Assembly (NCBI GenBank): GCA_000320545.1
Contig: ADNK01000512.1
Location: 1 to 64,000 of the forward strand
Reading direction: 5' to 3'
Origin: Bigelowiella natans CCMP2755
Lineage: Eukaryota; Cercozoa; Chlorarachniophyceae
DNA length: 64,000 nucleotides
Shown: positions 35,349 through 48,275 of the stretch, piece by piece
Position numbering within the stretch: position 1 is the first letter of the stretch
How the letters are laid out: each line of letters begins with the position of its first letter
Made by a program: the position numbers and the translations under genes
Notes under the pieces: generated by a model
The model's input: the letters and a program-made list of their open reading frames with translations, nothing else
Told to the model about the DNA's origin: nothing
Databases searched by the model: none

Positions 35349-37884
35349 ACTCTCAGGGAGCGCTGTGGATGAGTGTGGCTGGGATTTCTTCGAGTCGAAG
35401 ACTTCCGGGGTAATGCTGGCGCTGAGTGGTCGGTTGGCCAAGCTCGAGAAAGACAACGATCATCTGAGCCGAGAGGTAATTACTAAATGGTGGTAACGCC
35501 GTAGAAATTTGATGACATAATTAATAACTTTTATAATCATCGGAAATGATGCAAAACCGATGAGATGATGTCTTAGCGTGCATATAGTAGAACAACAAAA
35601 GCCTAAGTGGGTAGGGTTTTTTGATTATGGACATTATTTTATGCGCTGGTGCATGATGATGATTGCACCTCCTCCTCCTTCTTCTTCTTCTTCTTCTTCT
35701 TAAATGTTTGTTGTTACTACGGTGCTAGCAGTTAGACGACGTGTGCTTAGACTGTGTTGTAGTTTATGTATTCATCATCATCGTCGTCATTGTGGACTGA
35801 TTGCATGCAGGTGGAGTCCCTACGCGGTAGTTTGGACCGATGCAAGAGCAAGCTGGGGAAAACAGAGGAGAAATGGCGCCAGACATTGCACGAAAAGCAG
35901 GCCGACTGGATGGAGGTCAGTCGTATGTTGTCTGGGCCTTCCTTGTTTTCACCACTAGAATGATGTCCAAGGAATAAGGGGAATCTCGATAAATCTGATT
36001 TCTCATTTCTGAAGAAGAAGAAGAAGAAGAAGAAGAAGAAGAAGAAGAAGAGTACAGTGCCATTATCGCCATGAAGCTCTCCACAATTGTCGTCATATAT
36101 AATCTTCACCCTCTCACCGTCCACCAACAACGATCCATCGTCGTTTGTAGTAAAACGTATAACGTAATAACGTATTTCCTTCTATCTGCCTTCTTACGTT
36201 TTTATATTTGGTGATGGTATTGGACAACTGCTGCTAATATCATCACTTAGGAGAGAAAGCTTCTGATGGAGGAGCATCAAAGATTACTTGTCATGCTGCA
36301 GCAGGGGGGGGGGGGTCAGCACATCCACCTAAGCAGCGGCTTATCACTTCTCAGCAGCGGAGGGGATGCAAAAGCTGCTCTGGACGCCACCAGCGCGGTA
36401 AAGCAGCACTCCAGTCGAGAGAAAGCTTCCCAGCACCACAAAGTCGCCGTCGTCGGTGAGAAGAGTCATGATGCCCGTAAAACAACAACAACATCGGATA
36501 AACGTGGTGGAGGAGGAGGAGGAGGAGGAGTAGGCAAGAAGAAGCAAAAAGCCGGGAATACGACTACTGGTGATGGTGCTGGTCGTGATGGTGCTGCTGC
36601 CGCTGCTGCTCTTGCTGCTGCCGCTAAAGGGGGGAGCGAGTTTCGGTTTTCAACTCCTGCGCGAATGCATATAGAAGCAGCTAATCGCAGCGACAAAGAG
36701 AAGCACCACTTGGCAGTGATGATGCAGCAGGCAGAGCATCCAATGCAGGGATTGCCCGTTAAGGACGTGCGCTCTTTCTTCTTCTTCTATCCGACCCTTA
36801 AGAGCGTCTTCACGGGGAAGGACGCCATCGACTGGATGGTGAGGAGCAACACAAACACACACACACACACACACAGGGAGAGAAAGAGAGAGAGAGAATA
36901 ATTAAATTTGCGTGTGTGGTTTTGGATTAGTGGGTGTGTAAGAAGAGAGAAGAGTGCAGTGGATATAGTGATACACAACATATGGTCGTCATCATCATAC
37001 ACACACGCACACATACAATACATGCGCACACTCACATACACACACTCACTCAATTCAGGTGCAATACGGATGGGCATACGACAGAAAGGAAGCGGTAGAG
37101 CTCGGCAATCAACTCATAGACGAAGGTGCAGTGTAGTAAGAGAAATGCATTACTACTACTACTACCTTAAAACGATGATGACGATGTTCGTCATATCAGC
37201 TCCTATATGGATCATGATCTCTCCCCTGAATTTTCCCCCTTCCTCTCCTATGGTATCATGCTGACTATAAACACCACTCATTCCCCCTCAGAATTCGTTT
37301 CGGTTGAGAAGGGTACTGAGGGCCTATTTGAGGACAACCCACGGGTAATAGCAGTAGTAGTAGTAGTAGTAGTAGTGGTAGTATTCTCTCTTGCTACCAA
37401 TTATTAAAACAACATAGTTATGGAATTCGTTCACGATTCTTGGTCTTTTTTCCCTCCCTCCTGTTTGGCATCGTCGTCGTCATCATCATCATCATCGTTA
37501 CCGCCCCCCCACAGCGGTACTATAAGCTTGTGAAGGAGGAGGATGACAGGAAGGATGGATACGACAAGCAGAGACAGAGGAAGAGCAAGCACGCACGCAC
37601 AATCCAGCCTCGTGGTACTCTTGCTGCTAAGAAGAAGAATAGCCGGCAACAAGAGCAGGGTAAGGATGATGGAAATGATAAGGGTAGAAAACCCAGCAGC
37701 ACTCGAAAGCAATCTAAGAAGAAGAAAAAACCAAGGTGGTGGTGAGAATAGTAAATAAGATAGTAGTAGTAATAGTAGTAGTAGTAGTAGTAGTAGTAGT
37801 AGCAATAGCGGGTAATAAAATAAGCCTGGGTAGAAGGAGGAGGAGGAGGAGGACGTCATTATTGTCACCACTTTCATAAATAAT

Positions 37885-37958
<74 letters not shown>

Positions 37959-37963
37959 TGTGT

Positions 37964-38007
<44 letters not shown>

Positions 38008-38533
38008 GATCTATGTCAACAAGTGTTGTCGGAACACAGCAGACGACGCTACCTAATGTACGCACAAAATGAGAATCAGAGAGAAGAGGATTTCAACAAC
38101 ACAGCAGCAGCAGCAGCAGCAGATACATACTTCGAAAAGCCTCCTTCATTGAATCATCTATCTGCCCAAATCACTGACGCTGTATTTCATCTACCCCTGC
38201 TACGAACGGCACACTTCTTCTTTTCTCTATTTTTTTGAGGAGAATCACCAGACGACAAGGACCTTTATTAGTGCCCTCTTCGTTGAATTGATTTCCTGAG
38301 ATTACCACATCGTTATTTTTCGTATATTTCACCATCACCCCCCCTCCTCTCTCCTCTCTCCTCCTCCTCTTCCTCCTCCTCCTCCTCTCACTACCTAATA
38401 AATTTCTCATCAATAAAAATAGTGCGTCTATCATGGGAACCTGCTTCCTGTGACACAAATATTTAAGGAGCTTTTGCAGGAGAGAAAGGTGCGAGGAGGG
38501 GAAAACGATTTAGTAGGGGAAAAGGTTGGGGTT

Positions 38534-38577
<44 letters not shown>

Positions 38578-39874
38578 GTTGAATTTGACAACGGTGATCA
38601 TGGGTTGTTCACCTCCTCCTCCTCCTCCTCCTCTTACCATTATCTTACACCTGTGTGATATATCACAGGCCTATGTCTTCGATCCAGGGGAACACTGCAT
38701 GTATCTATACGTCAACTCACACAACGTATGTGCGTCATCAGGAGACGCATACTTTTTGCGCTGCTGCTTAATTGTACTTCTATGATAATAGTATAACTTT
38801 CAATGAATCTGCTTCTCTCCCCTCCCCTTTTTGGCCTCTTCCCTCCCTACTACTAGCCCAAACGATCAACCGCAAACTTGACCCGCAATGTCACCAAGCA
38901 CTGCGTCCTCGTTACTTCCAAGTGTTTTCTCAAATTTGAGGCGGTCTGTGAGAAGGAAAAGAAGCGAGGGGGGAGTGAGGATTTGAGGATAAAAATATGA
39001 AATTTGTCCCCAGCTAATATCAGATTGGTGGAGAGAGGAAATGCTGTCGTTTTATTTCGAAACTTGGCTGCTATGCGCGCCGCAAAACAAAAGTTATTTG
39101 TAAATTAACAACTTTTTCATTAGAGTGGGGTGAGACATCCCCTTCCCCCCTTCTCCCCTCGTCACCATTCTCTTATATTTTACTTTTCCACAGGGGAAGA
39201 TATCGCAACAATTCGAGCTATCTGACGTTATCTCTTCGGTAAAAGTTGTATATCATCGTGTGTGTGTGTCGTGTGTGTTAATATACAACCGCGTTATACT
39301 TATGCCACTGCACAAATTGGTGTTTCTTTCCACTAGAGGAAGTAGTAGTACTAGTAGTAGTAGTAGTAGTACCTCCCTCGAAGGAAACCACCAAGCTAAT
39401 CTACTGCATTACCTCTTCTCTCTCCCTCTCCTTCCTCTCCTCCTCCTCCTCCAGTCTTATGTCGTAATATATATACATATATGTATACTTCTTTTCTAAC
39501 GGGTTATTACTACTACTACTACTACTAGATGTACCTCGGGTTCAGCAGATCTGGTCTTGCAAAAGTCCAAGTAAAGACAAGGTATGTATAAAGTTAGTAG
39601 TTGTCGTTGTGATACTGTTGGTGGTGGAGGTAATAGACACCTGATGGTATGTATATGCATAATTACGTATGCTCACAGGCATTATTACTGAGATCATTTG
39701 TACATTTTCAGGGACGAGACGCACATGATTCATTTCGTTAGCGGCAAGGCAGCAGTGTGGTTCTCCAAGCTTCTCTGCGATTTCTCGCTCGCGCCTGCTC
39801 GCCGATTATTCCAGGGTAAGATGGCGGCTGCGAGGCGTGGAACTTGTGCAGATATCGGGGGGGATAAATCTTGA
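30955..39874 (+). CDS. Guanylate-binding-protein GTPase with DEP and PH-like C-terminus
   Basis: GBPs are large dynamin-superfamily GTPases. The N-terminus (MSFQDLGHIRGH..., then SSSVRRGSRVSRADSSSS) is serine rich. G domain: exon 31731-31825 ends IAGPYR and splices in phase to SGKSFLLNQLIGRSVSN (exon from 31888), the GBP P-loop; GFPVGGSINACTK (switch I region) at about 32023-32061; IYLDSEGLGSVDKD (switch II, DxxG form) near 32300. Helical part: NGNKMSPDEYLERCL, PEFRSEIKNLAKDLAEK, GRYLNGEAFARLAQIYV, GINTGALPAIQSAWRS, ESLRGSLDRCKSKLGKTEEK. From about 36660 follows a DEP domain: VRSFFFFYPTLKSVFTGKDA, AYDRKEAVELGNQLIDEGA, LFEDNPR-RYYKLV. Then PH-like strands (HCVLVTSKCFLKFEAV, QFELSDVISS, KVQVKTR) and helix (KAAVWFSKLLCDF); stop TGA 39872-39874. 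About 20 or more exons; several joins unresolved. Confidence 0.82.
32778..32821. repeat. (GTA)n microsatellite
   Basis: Intronic trinucleotide tract in the GBP gene, just after the donor following NADDL. Confidence 0.92.
32965..33001. repeat. (CT)n microsatellite at a splice acceptor
   Basis: Sense-strand CT tract ending about 20 bases before the acceptor TTGCAG at 33015-33020, so it can act as the polypyrimidine tract. Confidence 0.9.
36011..36051. repeat. (GAA)n microsatellite
   Basis: Purine trinucleotide tract in an intron of the GBP gene. Confidence 0.92.
37760..38005. repeat. Cluster of AGT, CT, GT and ATC tracts
   Basis: Four different microsatellites in 250 bases of one GBP intron: (AGT)n about 37763-37802, then a compound block 37886-38005 of CT, GT and ATC repeats ending at an acceptor near 38005. 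Confidence 0.92.
38537..38576. repeat. (GA)n microsatellite
   Basis: Pure GA tract in the 3' half of the GBP gene. Confidence 0.92.
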
Positions 39875-40756
39875 TGAGTCAACAAGAGATCATCGAATGT
39901 ACATTACAACGAACGGCGACTAACTGAAGTGCGTACTGTTACGCAAGTTTAATAATTGTAAATCGATTTAGTTCTTCTAGTTAATTGCACTTTGGAAGAG
40001 CAACATATAAGTGAGGCGCAGTGGATGCTATGCCTAGAATCTAGAAATGCAATTTATAAAGCTACGCTGCGTTCAGCATAGGGACATGGCGCATGCATAT
40101 AAGACGGATACAAAGCTACGCTGCGTACAGCATAGGGACATGCTAGCATGGCGCAAGCATGCTAGCATGTGTGTCATCCAGATCATGCATGTGTTCTTTA
40201 GCTACGGTCATGTTTATGTATCTCAGACGGATGTAATAAAGTGATTAAATCTTTTCAATAGGCATCCTAATGTAAGACGGTTGTAATAAATTAAATTAAA
40301 TTTGTTGAATGGCCATCCTTATGTAGCTGCTGTGAAATGCAGCGGTAGCTATGTGCAAAGTTGTAGCTCGCGCACAAGTGTCCTACTAGCCTGTCTAGCT
40401 GTGCGATGCACATGCAGAGCCGCGTCATTCACGGGCTATATAGCGGGCCGCAATGGCCTAACTCTTGACAAGCTCCATGTGCATCATAATTGCACTGTCT
40501 TACTAGCTTAAGCACATGTAATGAGAAGCTAGCAGGTAGACGAACCTCGCCGGAAATTATGTGCACGGTGGAAACACCATGTTAGCACCCACCTAGCAAC
40601 CTCATTTATGATCATCTTGCTTGCAAGCCCGTCTTGAGAGCGCTGATGATTTTCCCACCGAAGGAAATGCCATGAGCAAACGGTTCTCGAGAGAAGTAGA
40701 ATCTTCCACGTACGCAACGAATTCAGTCTCCATGCCTTATTTAATGCAAATAACTG
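39875..40756. other. Convergent spacer D, palindrome-rich with local repeats
   Basis: No gene supported between the 3' ends of the GBP gene (+) and TRM13 gene (-). In 40021-40200 I counted 8 CATG and 3 TGCA. The 12-bp palindrome CATGCTAGCATG occurs at 40139-40150 and 40158-40169, and another GCTAGC at 40528-40533. A near-exact direct repeat of about 31 bases starts AAAGCTACGCTGCG (40058 and 40112), and a second pair starts AGACGGTTGTAATAAA / AGACGGATGTAATAAA (near 40225 and 40275), each followed by similar GGC(A/C)ATCCT(A/T)ATGTA. Confidence 0.8.
40139..40169. repeat. Two copies of palindrome CATGCTAGCATG
   Basis: Exact copies at 40139-40150 and 40158-40169, seven bases apart. Each equals its own reverse complement. 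Confidence 0.95.
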
Positions 40757-41248
40757 TCATAAACATCTGAGATAAAGGAAAAGCCAAAGCCAAAATAGAG
40801 ACAAGATAGGGGGTAGAATGACGTTAAACATGAAGCATGCCCCCATCATCACACCTAATTGCGATTTGAGAAACCATTCCCTGCCTTTATCAAGGGCTCG
40901 CTTACTCAACATTCCAATCCTTTTCTTCTCCGCTCTTGTCCAGTGGTGAAATGATTGTGATGGTGGTCGTTGATGGTGATGTTCAGGTGGACTATGGTTG
41001 GGAGCCTTCTCACACGCCGACGTCCTAAGTTGTCCCTCTGACGCTCTAAGTTGAACTTCTGAAGTAGGCACACGACTGCTATCTTGCTGTGCTATCTCCT
41101 CAACTTTAGCATTGGTACTGCGGTAGGTATGGAGATTGTTACGGTTCCTACTGCTTCTGCTACTACGCTTTGAGCCTGTGTGGTGCATTTCCTCGTTTGT
41201 CGCCCAACTTGCCCATTGACACACTTTGGCAAACTGATGAGTCACAGG

Positions 41249-41288
<40 letters not shown>

Positions 41289-41334
41289 AAGAACGAAGAC
41301 AGATTATCGGAGATTCAGATCCGAGAATGAGTGG

Positions 41335-41370
<36 letters not shown>

Positions 41371-41811
41371 GGGGGAGCCAAGAACAACACGCAACCATCA
41401 TCAGCACCACCCCTACGTACATTCACACATACAAGAATATCTAACACCAACCACCTCTTGTTTATCGATGCCCGCAACTTTGATGAGATACTCTTTTCCC
41501 ACGTAAGAGGCCCACTCACACCTGAAGATTGATCGTACCATTGCATATGCCGCAACATTAAATCAATAAGCAACAATACAACACATGGACAACATCTTGA
41601 TAATCACCAGTACTATTGCTACTACATTACTACTACTACTACTACTACTACTACTACCTGTGGTGGCAGCACGTCGCAATTGCTATGCCAGTTAAGCCTG
41701 AAGAAAGAAGAAGAAGGAGAACAAGAAGAAGATGGAGAAAGAGGAGAAAGAGAACAGACAATAGAAAGATTAGGGGAGATCGATGTCGACTCTATCTATG
41801 CTGCTTCGAGT

Positions 41812-41856
<45 letters not shown>

Positions 41857-42696
41857 GATCTTTGACGTTTTTAGTGTAGCCCCTTTAGCATCTCGTCACC
41901 ACTATCATCACCACTATCATCGTCATAATAATAATAATAATAATAATCATCATCATCCATCGCCATATATAAATGTGTGTTGTCTTCGTGTCGTACAAGA
42001 GGATATATTGTACTATGGTGTATCAAAAATATTGATGATGATGATAATGATGGTGATGATGGTGATGATGGTGATGATGATAACCCTTAGTTCCACTCCT
42101 GCTCTCCCTGGCGATGTTTCAGTGTATATCAGCACAACATTATCCATTCAACAAAAAAGGAGAGCCAAGCAGAAACAATAACATCTAGTAAGGATGCGAA
42201 AAGCAGCTTCTATTTACTAATACTACTACTATTACTAATATGAATGCGAGTCATTCAGTGTTCTTTCAGACAAGAGAAGGGGGCATTATATTTGCAGCTG
42301 ACCTGTCCTCGTGCGAAAGCGCTCTTAAGGCGAAATCCGTGGCGCACCTACGGCGGCATGGCATGGAATGGTGAAGATGGTAATGATTATGATGATGATG
42401 GTGATGCAATGGTTTGCGTGATGTTTATGGGGTCATTCCTGCATGAGAATCTCGTGATGAACCGTTCTGATGCAGCACAGATAAGCTGCTCCAAGAAAGC
42501 AGGTGGGAGATGTGCATATGTACATGATATCATATCTAGAGAAAGAGAGAGAGAGAGAGAGAGAGGAAGAGGAAGAGGAAGAGAGAAAGTAGCAAGCGGG
42601 AAAGGAAAGACTCTTACTTACCCGCAGAGATGCTTCGATGCAACCAGGTAGCGCCTCTCTTTCAACATCTCGATTTCCTTTAATCATAACCATGAC

Positions 42697-42767
<71 letters not shown>

Positions 42768-42966
42768 GCCTCAGACACCGAGCGCAAGCTAATACGCACA
42801 CACACACACACACACACACACACCACATGCCCACGCATTATAGGCAGTATGGATAGTGACGGTGTTGGGTTCGACAATGGTATTGGCATGGTGACGATGG
42901 AGGTTGATGGCAACGTTTGATTACCATATTCACATTCTACGAATACGTTACTGCTGCTGCTACTAA

Positions 42967-43005
<39 letters not shown>

Positions 43006-43345
43006 TGATCCTGCTATCACCTTGACAACAAGGTGGCGAAGATCCATTTGTATGCGAACGACTGATGACCCTGCTTTGCGGATGTACCTGGAGTCATTAA
43101 GTGTGCGTGTGTGTGTGTGCTTGATCGACAGTGCTGCTAATAGGTGCTGTGGAACGATGCATTACTGCTTAGCGGTAGCAGTGGTAGTCAGCAATAGTCG
43201 ATTGTACGGTGTATATACCTGTCCTGAGAGTTTTGAAATGTGCCCAGATCCACCATCACCACATCGCATTTGAAAGCCTTCAGCAGCAACGAGGTAGGAA
43301 AACACGCGCAGGCAACAAATCATCACACTCTCACACACGCACACG

Positions 43346-43380
<35 letters not shown>

Positions 43381-44917
43381 GATGTCGTCCGCTATACATT
43401 GTATTTTCTTTTATATCATCATCATGCTATGTTCATCATCCACGTAACAGCACCTCACGTGCGTGCTCTGGTTGCATATGCTTGTGTGAGGAGGGGTATG
43501 TTGTCGGTGTGTGTGTGTATGTGTGTGTGTGTATGTGTGTGTGTGTGTGTGTGCGTGTTTGAGTGATACATGCCGTCGCCGCTACACATAGTCATTCGGA
43601 AATTGATCATATCGAACGACCATAGCTGCTAGCGAGGCCAGTCCCCCTTTTCCAGCACCCATTTCGAGGAAGACAATAGGCGATTGCACTATTGCTGTTG
43701 TTGCTCCTCCTCCTCCCTGCTGATCTAACTCTTTCTCTTCGTCTTCTTTTATCTCCTCTTTGCCTCCTCCTCCGCCTTTTTCAACAACCCGTCCTCCCCC
43801 CTTTGATGGCTGGTCTGTCTCCATCTTCTCCCTCTTCTTCGCGCTCCTTTGTTGTGCCTGCTCCTGCTTTCTGTGTTGCTGTTGGTTTCCTCGAGCATCC
43901 TTTCCTCCTCTTTCTCGTGCTTCGAGGACGCCTCGGCTTCTTATGGATCGCAGTAGTATGTATGTGTGGATTGTGGACGAAGGAGATGGAACATGTATGA
44001 TGTGAGGAGGAGGAGGAAACAACAACGATTTATCTTAGGGAGTCAACGAGAGTATGCAATCAATTCGAAAAGCGCAAAAGCGGATAAAATGACGGATACA
44101 AGTAATATAGGGGTTGTGGCTGTTAGGCCCTCTCTTCTCTTCTTCTTCTTATTGTGTGTTGCTTATCGTCGTCGTCATTCGTCAGTCGCACTAACGTACT
44201 GTAGGCGTGCAAGAATAGAGGACTGCTGCTTGAAGTGTTTCCAACCCCTTCCTGATTTGTTATGATTATGATGAGTTTTGCATGCTGTTTACGTAAGGCG
44301 TGCACGCGCACACGCGACACATTTCTATACTACATACAAACGTGTTATATTTTGTCCTAACATTCCCTGATCGGGACTGTTTTTTGATCTTACCCTCCTC
44401 CTCTGAACAAAGCGCTCGTCATTATTACCATCACGTTCGAGGAGGATGAGGAAGAGGGAAAAGAGGAGGAGGAGGAGGGAGGAGGAGGAGGGGTGACGGC
44501 ATGGAAGCTAGGTGACTATGGCGTTCTCACCACCACCTTTATCACTCGGGCAGAACCTTGCGCAAGACGCACAAAGTGAGGTCTCCGTCTTGATAGCAGC
44601 TATGTTCTGAGCAGCAGCAGCAGCAGCAGCAAAGTGTGGTAGGGTATGATGATCACAAAGGAATGGAGCTGGCGGGGAGAGAGAAGTGTTGTTTTATATT
44701 TGTGTGTTGTATGTTTGGCGCAGCATTTCTTGTAGATAATTCTTTGCACCTTGCATATCTTCTCTAGTTTGCAAACAATAGCTAGGTCATCAATCTCGTG
44801 CTGCTGCTGCATAGCTTTCCCTTTACGCTCTTTGTTTTCATCTCTGAAGCAGTAATGTTGTGTATGCATTAAATTATATGCTTGACATTTATACACATGT
44901 TGATGATAATTCATGTG

Positions 44918-44958
<41 letters not shown>

Positions 44959-45892
44959 CGCGTGTTACTGTGCGTATGCTCACGTATGTCTTTGTTGTGC
45001 AGCACTATTCTCGAGAATTTTATAGGAAGGAGCTCTCTCTCTCTCTACAAGGACCAATTAATGCATACCCGCCTTCGTCTTGTTCGCCGGAATTGATGTT
45101 CTCGTGATAGTACGGCTGCGAGCATCTCTCTAAGATGCGTAACTTTAGCAAGAATATAACACAACATTATTTCTAATCAAATGGAGGTTGTCATCGTTGC
45201 TGCTTGTGTATACATTCTGTGGATAGCGGTACATCATCATCGTCACCACAAGTGCCTCCATCACCACGACCAACTTCTGCTAAATGATATTATTGATTAC
45301 GTGCGCTGGACACTTCTTCAGATGAGTCTGCATTCGCTTTGTTATCACCCACGACTTGCAATAGTCACATCTACAAAATCAAGAATGAAATCGTCGTCAG
45401 CTGGACGTATAAAGCCTGTGGACTGAATGAACCAAGCACCTTGATCGTAGCACCACTCCGCTTTTTTTGCCCGCAGCGGAGTTACTCCTATCGTACCCCC
45501 CTACTGTATTCGCCAAAGACGAAAAGTCGGTGTGGTGGTGGCAAAACTTGGAGTCGAACTTCGCAACGGAGAAGTTGCACCTGGCAAAGACAAGAGGAGA
45601 GGGTAATAATAACTATCGAGATCACGTGGTGGTGGAAACAAGACGAGGAAAATTCGAAAGGAGGGAAGAGTTTCTACCATCTTTGCTTTCGAGAGTGCCA
45701 GAAATGACATTGACCAGGCGGAGGCAGACTACGCTTTCGTCGCTTGGACTCAACTGCATCCTCAACCCCACGTCTCTTCCTCCCTACTGTTGGCGCGGAC
45801 GGCGAAGATGACGTTCGCATGCCTGTCGATTGTTCCGTAGAAGCCCCATGTGGTTCGGGGGATGCGACGTGACCTCCTGGAGCTCGCTGCAT
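40757..45892 (-). CDS. TRM13: TRM13 tRNA 2'-O-methyltransferase
   Basis: TRM13 uses SAM to 2'-O-methylate residue 4 of some tRNAs. Exon 1 (45892-45678) ends PPPGQCHFWHSRKQRW and joins in phase at 45580 to CNFSVAKFDSKFCHHTD, completing the family CCCH zinc finger. SWVITKRMQTHLKKCPAH near 45290-45350 fits the following CHHC finger. Then IVFLEMGAGKGGLASL (SAM motif I, about 43620-43680), FKCDVVMVDLGTFQNSQDR (43240-43300), YIRKAGSSVVRIQMDLRHLV (43032-43098), RYLVASKHLCG (42615-42655) continuing as CATDFALRALSHED (about 42300-42345), GIAIATCCHHR (41660-41700), CEWASYVGKEYLIKVAGID (41455-41530), and the last exon (to 40757) with the family C-terminal GMLSKRALDKGREWFL. The order matches TRM13 throughout. 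The very end is unusually hydrophobic (see findings). Introns carry many microsatellites. Confidence 0.9.
42700..42825. repeat. Compound TA/GT/CA microsatellite
   Basis: TA, GT and CA tracts in an intron of TRM13; the GT and CA parts are complementary and could fold back on each other. Confidence 0.9.
44913..44965. repeat. (GT)n(CG)n microsatellite
   Basis: GT tract ending in an alternating CG run (CGCGCGCGCG), in a TRM13 intron. Alternating purine-pyrimidine DNA of this kind can adopt Z-form. Confidence 0.85.
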
Positions 45893-46437
45893 TCCTTTGG
45901 ATCACGCACGAGGGGGTGGGGAGGGGATGACACCCGAAAAGTGATAGTTTTCGGTGTAAAATTCAACCGCAAGCACGAAATCGAGAACAACGATCGAAAT
46001 GAGGAAATAACCTGTGTTTTGACCTTACGACAATAACTTTTGACGCGAAATGTGAAGTAAAAATTAGTTGATAATTGCGGGACAGGAAGGAAAGTGATCA
46101 GCAGATTCCTTCCCCACCCCACGTACGTATCGTAGCGTAGCAGCACTTAAACGCATCGTCCGAGTATTCTGCAACCCAAAACAACAAATCAAGGCCAGAC
46201 CAACTCTGGTAGGTGTTGGAACATAGAAAAGGGTGGGGAGGGGTGGAGGCGGATGTGTTGGGAAGGATCTTTTGAACCGCTTGGACCGCAGGTCTCAAGC
46301 TTGCTTTTTCTCAATGACTGAAGTGTGTTGCACGCGATGCATAAAAAGGTGCCGGAGTTTATTCTCTGAAGACAGGCGCAGACGTAAAGGAAGGAGAGAA
46401 TACATAAAGAGCGAAATAAAGAAAATACAAGAGAAAT
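45893..46437. promoter_or_regulatory. Divergent spacer between TRM13 and the ankyrin gene
   Basis: About 545 bases upstream of both start codons; no gene supported, no palindrome clusters, no clear TATA box. Confidence 0.4.
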
Positions 46438-48237
46438 ATGAGCGATTCAAGTGATCTCTACTCTACTTCGTCTGACGACGGAGTCCGGCGGCGCGATGTC
46501 CGGCCAGGGCAGCGCAAAGGGCGGGACATGAAAACACAGGGAGTAGGACCAAAAGAAGATGACACACCTGCTACCACTTCCAAAATTGACGATCCCACCG
46601 CAGAGGGCAATGGGGAAAGCAGCAGCGGCAATAGAGGCGGCAGCCGCAAGATGTATAAGAATGGTCGTGGAAGCAAACGCGATGGTAGGCAGGAAGGACG
46701 TAAGAGCAGAAAATGGAAGAAGAAAAAGGAGGTGGACAACAGTGCTAGTTTAGAAAAGAAAAAGGACGCGAACGACACTATCACCGCTGCATTAGTTGCA
46801 AGCAGTGAGGTCGACCGGGATGAGGAAGAAGATGTCGTAGCAACCCAGGCTGATGATGAATCTGAAGACAATAAACCTACTTCCCGCAGCAACAGCCGCG
46901 GGAAAAACAAGAGGGAAAACACCAAGCGAGAGAATCAACAAAAAAATCAGCGACGACATGGTAGTGAACATGAGTTGTTGAAGTAAGGAGTATTCAGGAT
47001 GATCCCCTGTGTTATAATCTGCTGCCGACTCTAGCTCCCATATTGTTTTATTCCACGAACTAATGATTGTCGCAATTTATTCATCCTCCTCCTCTCCCCT
47101 CCCGTGTTCGTAGGAATTCGTGCGGCGGCCTCGAAGGACAGTGCCTCCACCAGAAAGCCTAGATGGAGACCTAAAGGGGCTGCAGTAGTCGCAACTGAGC
47201 GCACTACGGCTGCCAAGGCCAGCAAAGCCGGCGAGCGGAGCGGTAGCAGCAGCAACAGCAACAACAACAACAGAAGCAAGGAGGAAGAGAATGAGGGGAA
47301 GAAGGTTACTCAGAGCGGTAGGAGTAACGTAACAAATAACAACAACAAGAAAAACGGAAAGCTCGAGAATTCTAATAGCACCAGCAGCAGCAGGCTGAGA
47401 AGGAAGATCAGGGCGGATATTGATGGGAGGGGAGCGGAAACGATATGGATGAGGTCCATACCAAAACGTCCGTCTCCCCCATCTACGACTAAGACAACAG
47501 CAAATGCTACTTCACCACACCCCGATAATAGTAACACTCCCACCATCTCGAAAAAGCAGCAGCAACCGTCGTCACCAACTCCTGTCGCTGCTGCACCATC
47601 GCCACCACCATCTTCTTCTTCGCAACAGCAAAGCGGAGCGAGAAGAAAGCGCCAGCAACGAGGAGGGCCTAAGTGGGTTCCGAAGCAAGCCCCTCCTCAG
47701 GGGTCCGCCTCATCATTAAGCTCAGCAGTTGATTTAGCAGGAAGAAACTTCACCACCGCAACCAGTGAAAATCAAAAGGGAGGAGGACGACGAACTTACA
47801 GAGAAGGCGACGGCAAGGGGGGGGGTCCAAGATTTCGCGTGAAAGACATGAAGGTCACAGCGCCATCAGTAACGACGAGCAACCATAAAAAGGAGCAAAA
47901 GCGAGACCTGCCTTCAGCAGGAGCAGGCGGCCAGGATAAGTCATCATCATCCTCCTCCTCCTCCTCAAATTATGGTCGTCAGCAGCAGCAGCAGCAGTAC
48001 AAAAAGGGTGGCGGTCCAACCCCGAACTCAGCAGCATATTCCAGGTCGAAGCTGGCACGTAAAATGAGACTCGAGCACGATGCGACGGCTGTTGGCGCTG
48101 TTTCTCCTGATAATGAGCTTATCACGATCTCCGAACTACGGAAGCGGCTCGGTGCACAGGCAGATCGTATCGCGAAGGACTATGCTATGGAAAGAACCCA
48201 GCTCCAGGTAGTAGCACTAGAAAACCAGCAATAATGA

Positions 48238-48275
<38 letters not shown>

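Noticed and set aside
32778-38005. CRISPR-like regular arrays
   Set aside because: The repeats are pure mono-motif microsatellites without unique spacers, in introns of a eukaryotic gene.
41170-43566. Plus-strand frames that look protein-like (for example LLFIDARNFDEILFSH near 41455-41505)
   Set aside because: The minus strand here gives TRM13 motifs in the right order with correct splice phases, so these are shadows.
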